Source: a virus
DNA length: 33,840 nucleotides
Reading direction: 5' to 3' (one strand)
Virus record (IMG/VR): IMGVR_UViG_3300020457_000040
Coordinates: 1 to 33,840 of that record
Part shown: positions 32,718 through 33,840 of the stretch, piece after piece
Layout: every line of letters starts with the position of its first letter
Numbering within the stretch: position 1 is the first letter of the stretch
Notes under the pieces: model-generated
Told to the model about the DNA's origin: nothing
Seen by the model: the letters and a program-made list of their open reading frames with translations, nothing else
Database searches by the model: none
Translations under genes and position numbers: made by a program

Positions 32718-33368
32718 ATGTATGACATTAAAGAACTAACCAAAGAAATTCATCAAAACGCAGAAAGACAAGAGTTTGTCAAAACTCTAATGTCAGGTTC
32801 AATAGAACCTAGACTTTATGCGACTTATCTTTACAATCAATTACAATGCTATTCTGTACTAGAAAAGTATGGAATGGAAAATTCTTTATTTAGAACAACT
32901 CCTAACTTACCTAGAGGAGAACATATCTTTTATGATTACAGAGCATTATGGCAAGACATAGGTGCTCCACCTCCTATAACAGAAAGCACTAAAAAATATG
33001 TTGCACATATAGAATCAATTAAAGAAGACGCTGAAAAATTATATGCACATATCTATGTAAGACATTTAGGAGATATATCTGGTGGTCAAATGATTATGAA
33101 AAAGACACCTGGTCCTAATAGATATTACATATTTAAACATAAAGAAATCAAAGAGTATAAGAATATTGTTAAAGAAACAATTAACAGTTATTTAAATGTT
33201 TATAAACTTAATATTCTTAATGAGTGTAAATTTTGCTTTGCTTCCGCCACGGAATTATTTAAAGAGATGAACGATATGGATACTTCTAAACCTTTGATAT
33301 TAACTAATGAGTATAGAGATACAGAAAACGATCCTTTTAAAGGAACAAGTATTGAAGGCAAAGATTAA
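32718..33368 (+). CDS. ho1: Heme oxygenase, biliverdin-forming
   Basis: HO-1 type enzyme that opens haem to biliverdin with release of CO and iron, using reduced ferredoxin in phage and cyanobacterial systems. Seen: H12 in a helix with HQNAER as proximal haem ligand, LYNQLQCYSVLEKYG as the conserved helix, and Y113-V-R-H-L-G118-D119-I-S-G-G-Q124 as the distal helix, with D119 at the place of the catalytic Asp (human HO-1 D140). Length 216 aa is normal. Start at 32718 with no Shine-Dalgarno; the 33-base gap upstream holds no TATAAATA. Its stop overlaps the next start (TAATG). Marine phages use it to feed bilin reductases such as pebS or pcyX, none of which is visible here. Confidence 0.85.
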   Translation: MYDIKELTKEIHQNAERQEFVKTLMSGSIEPRLYATYLYNQLQCYSVLEKYGMENSLFRTTPNLPRGEHIFYDYRALWQDIGAPPPITESTKKYVAHIESIKEDAEKLYAHIYVRHLGDISGGQMIMKKTPGPNRYYIFKHKEIKEYKNIVKETINSYLNVYKLNILNECKFCFASATELFKEMNDMDTSKPLILTNEYRDTENDPFKGTSIEGKD

Positions 33369-33840
33369 TGAAAAGTTTATCTGAGGAATGGGATAAATTT
33401 TTTAAACAACACCCTTATGGTGGACCTTGGGATTATAATAAACATACAAAAAAATTACAAGATGACCACGTTGTTGATTTTATAAAGTATTATAATTTTG
33501 AAAAAAATCTAAAGGTTTTGGATTGTGGATGTGCTGATGGTAGAAATTCTGAATATCTTATAAATGAGGAGTTTGAGGTAACAGGTATAGATTTTTCACA
33601 AACGGTTATAGAAAGAACTCAAAAGCGTTTAACAAAAGGAAAATTTCTTACTGGAGATATAAGAAAATTAGATAATATTGAATCAAATAGTTTTGATTTT
33701 CTTATTGACGCTGGTGCTTTACACGTAAATTTTCCAAAAGATATTATATCAATTATAAAAGAGTATCATAGAATATTAAAACCTTCTGGAAAAATGTTTA
33801 TTAGAGTTTTCAATAAAGATGACGATACACCTAATCCTAT
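33368..33840 (+). CDS. Class I SAM methyltransferase (3' end outside window)
   Basis: The frame starts at ATG 33368, overlapping the heme oxygenase stop, and stays open to the window end; 157 codons are visible. LKVLDCGCADGRNSEYL (about residues 47-63) is SAM motif I (hydrophobic strand then GxGxG variant, here DCGCADG), followed by FEVTGIDFS, with the acidic residue binding the ribose. SFDFLIDAGALHVNFPKD matches motif post-II/III ('D.I...g.lh...'), and a helix plus LKPSGKMFIRV gives motif III-IV. Methyl acceptor unknown. It is translationally coupled to the heme oxygenase, so it may share its pathway or be a cargo gene. Confidence 0.8.
   Translation, partial: MKSLSEEWDKFFKQHPYGGPWDYNKHTKKLQDDHVVDFIKYYNFEKNLKVLDCGCADGRNSEYLINEEFEVTGIDFSQTVIERTQKRLTKGKFLTGDIRKLDNIESNSFDFLIDAGALHVNFPKDIISIIKEYHRILKPSGKMFIRVFNKDDDTPNP

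Noticed and set aside
1-33840. tRNA genes, photosystem genes (psbA/psbD), integrase, insertion sequences
   Set aside because: Gaps are too short for tRNAs and no corresponding protein motifs were seen among the genes.

Overview
The window looks like about 34 kb of the late, virion-structural region of an AT-rich T4-like marine myovirus (order of 30% G+C by eye). All genes lie on the + strand, gaps are tiny, and late promoters of the T4 type (TATAAATA, no -35) sit in the gaps. The structural proteins are of the kind found in cyanomyoviruses and SAR11 (Pelagibacter) myoviruses. Low GC, AGA/ATA/TAA-rich codon use and a heme oxygenase gene fit either a pelagiphage or a Prochlorococcus-type phage. 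The host cannot be fixed from the sequence alone.

Layout. (1) 1-7335: tail/baseplate-associated structural genes: a giant DUF4815-type protein (open at the left edge), a 71-aa protein and two fibre-like virion proteins. (2) 7357-19766: a 12.4-kb cassette of about 19 small, tightly overlapping metabolic genes: a short NAD-dependent epimerase, two DxD glycosyltransferase-like proteins, an SAM methyltransferase-like protein, a nitroreductase-like flavoprotein, a QueC-like PP-loop enzyme, two radical-SAM systems (one split into core and SPASM-like genes), a degenerate kinase-like protein, three 2OG-Fe(II) oxygenase-like proteins, two GNAT-like proteins, two PLP aminotransferase-like proteins and unknowns. 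(3) 19798-32684: a second structural block of small virion proteins, several fibre-like proteins (one of 1554 aa with seven CBM5/12-like repeats, one with a beta-propeller-like region, one miniature fibre) and a Cys/aromatic-rich putative adhesin. (4) 32718-end: a heme oxygenase followed by an SAM methyltransferase cut by the right edge.

How it may work together (inference): the cassette encodes oxidative, amino-transfer, acyl-transfer and glycosyl-transfer chemistry and sits between tail genes under late-promoter control. That suggests it builds or decorates something made late in infection: a glycan, a modified amino acid or peptide on the fibres, or a small molecule. The fibre block supplies several alternative receptor-binding modules that share end domains.

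Strongest unexplained signals: (a) CATG appears to be absent from all 33.8 kb, in structural, cassette and heme oxygenase genes alike, with His-G junctions always written CAC-G; (b) Asp-Ala junctions are almost always GAC-GC, so GATGC/GCATC is nearly missing too; (c) two late promoters (7344, 17964) share a near-identical 16-base block that puts the predicted +1 exactly on the A of the ATG, implying leaderless late mRNAs. No tRNA, rRNA, CRISPR, insertion sequence or convincing terminator was seen, and no gene-free stretch exceeds about 70 bases.
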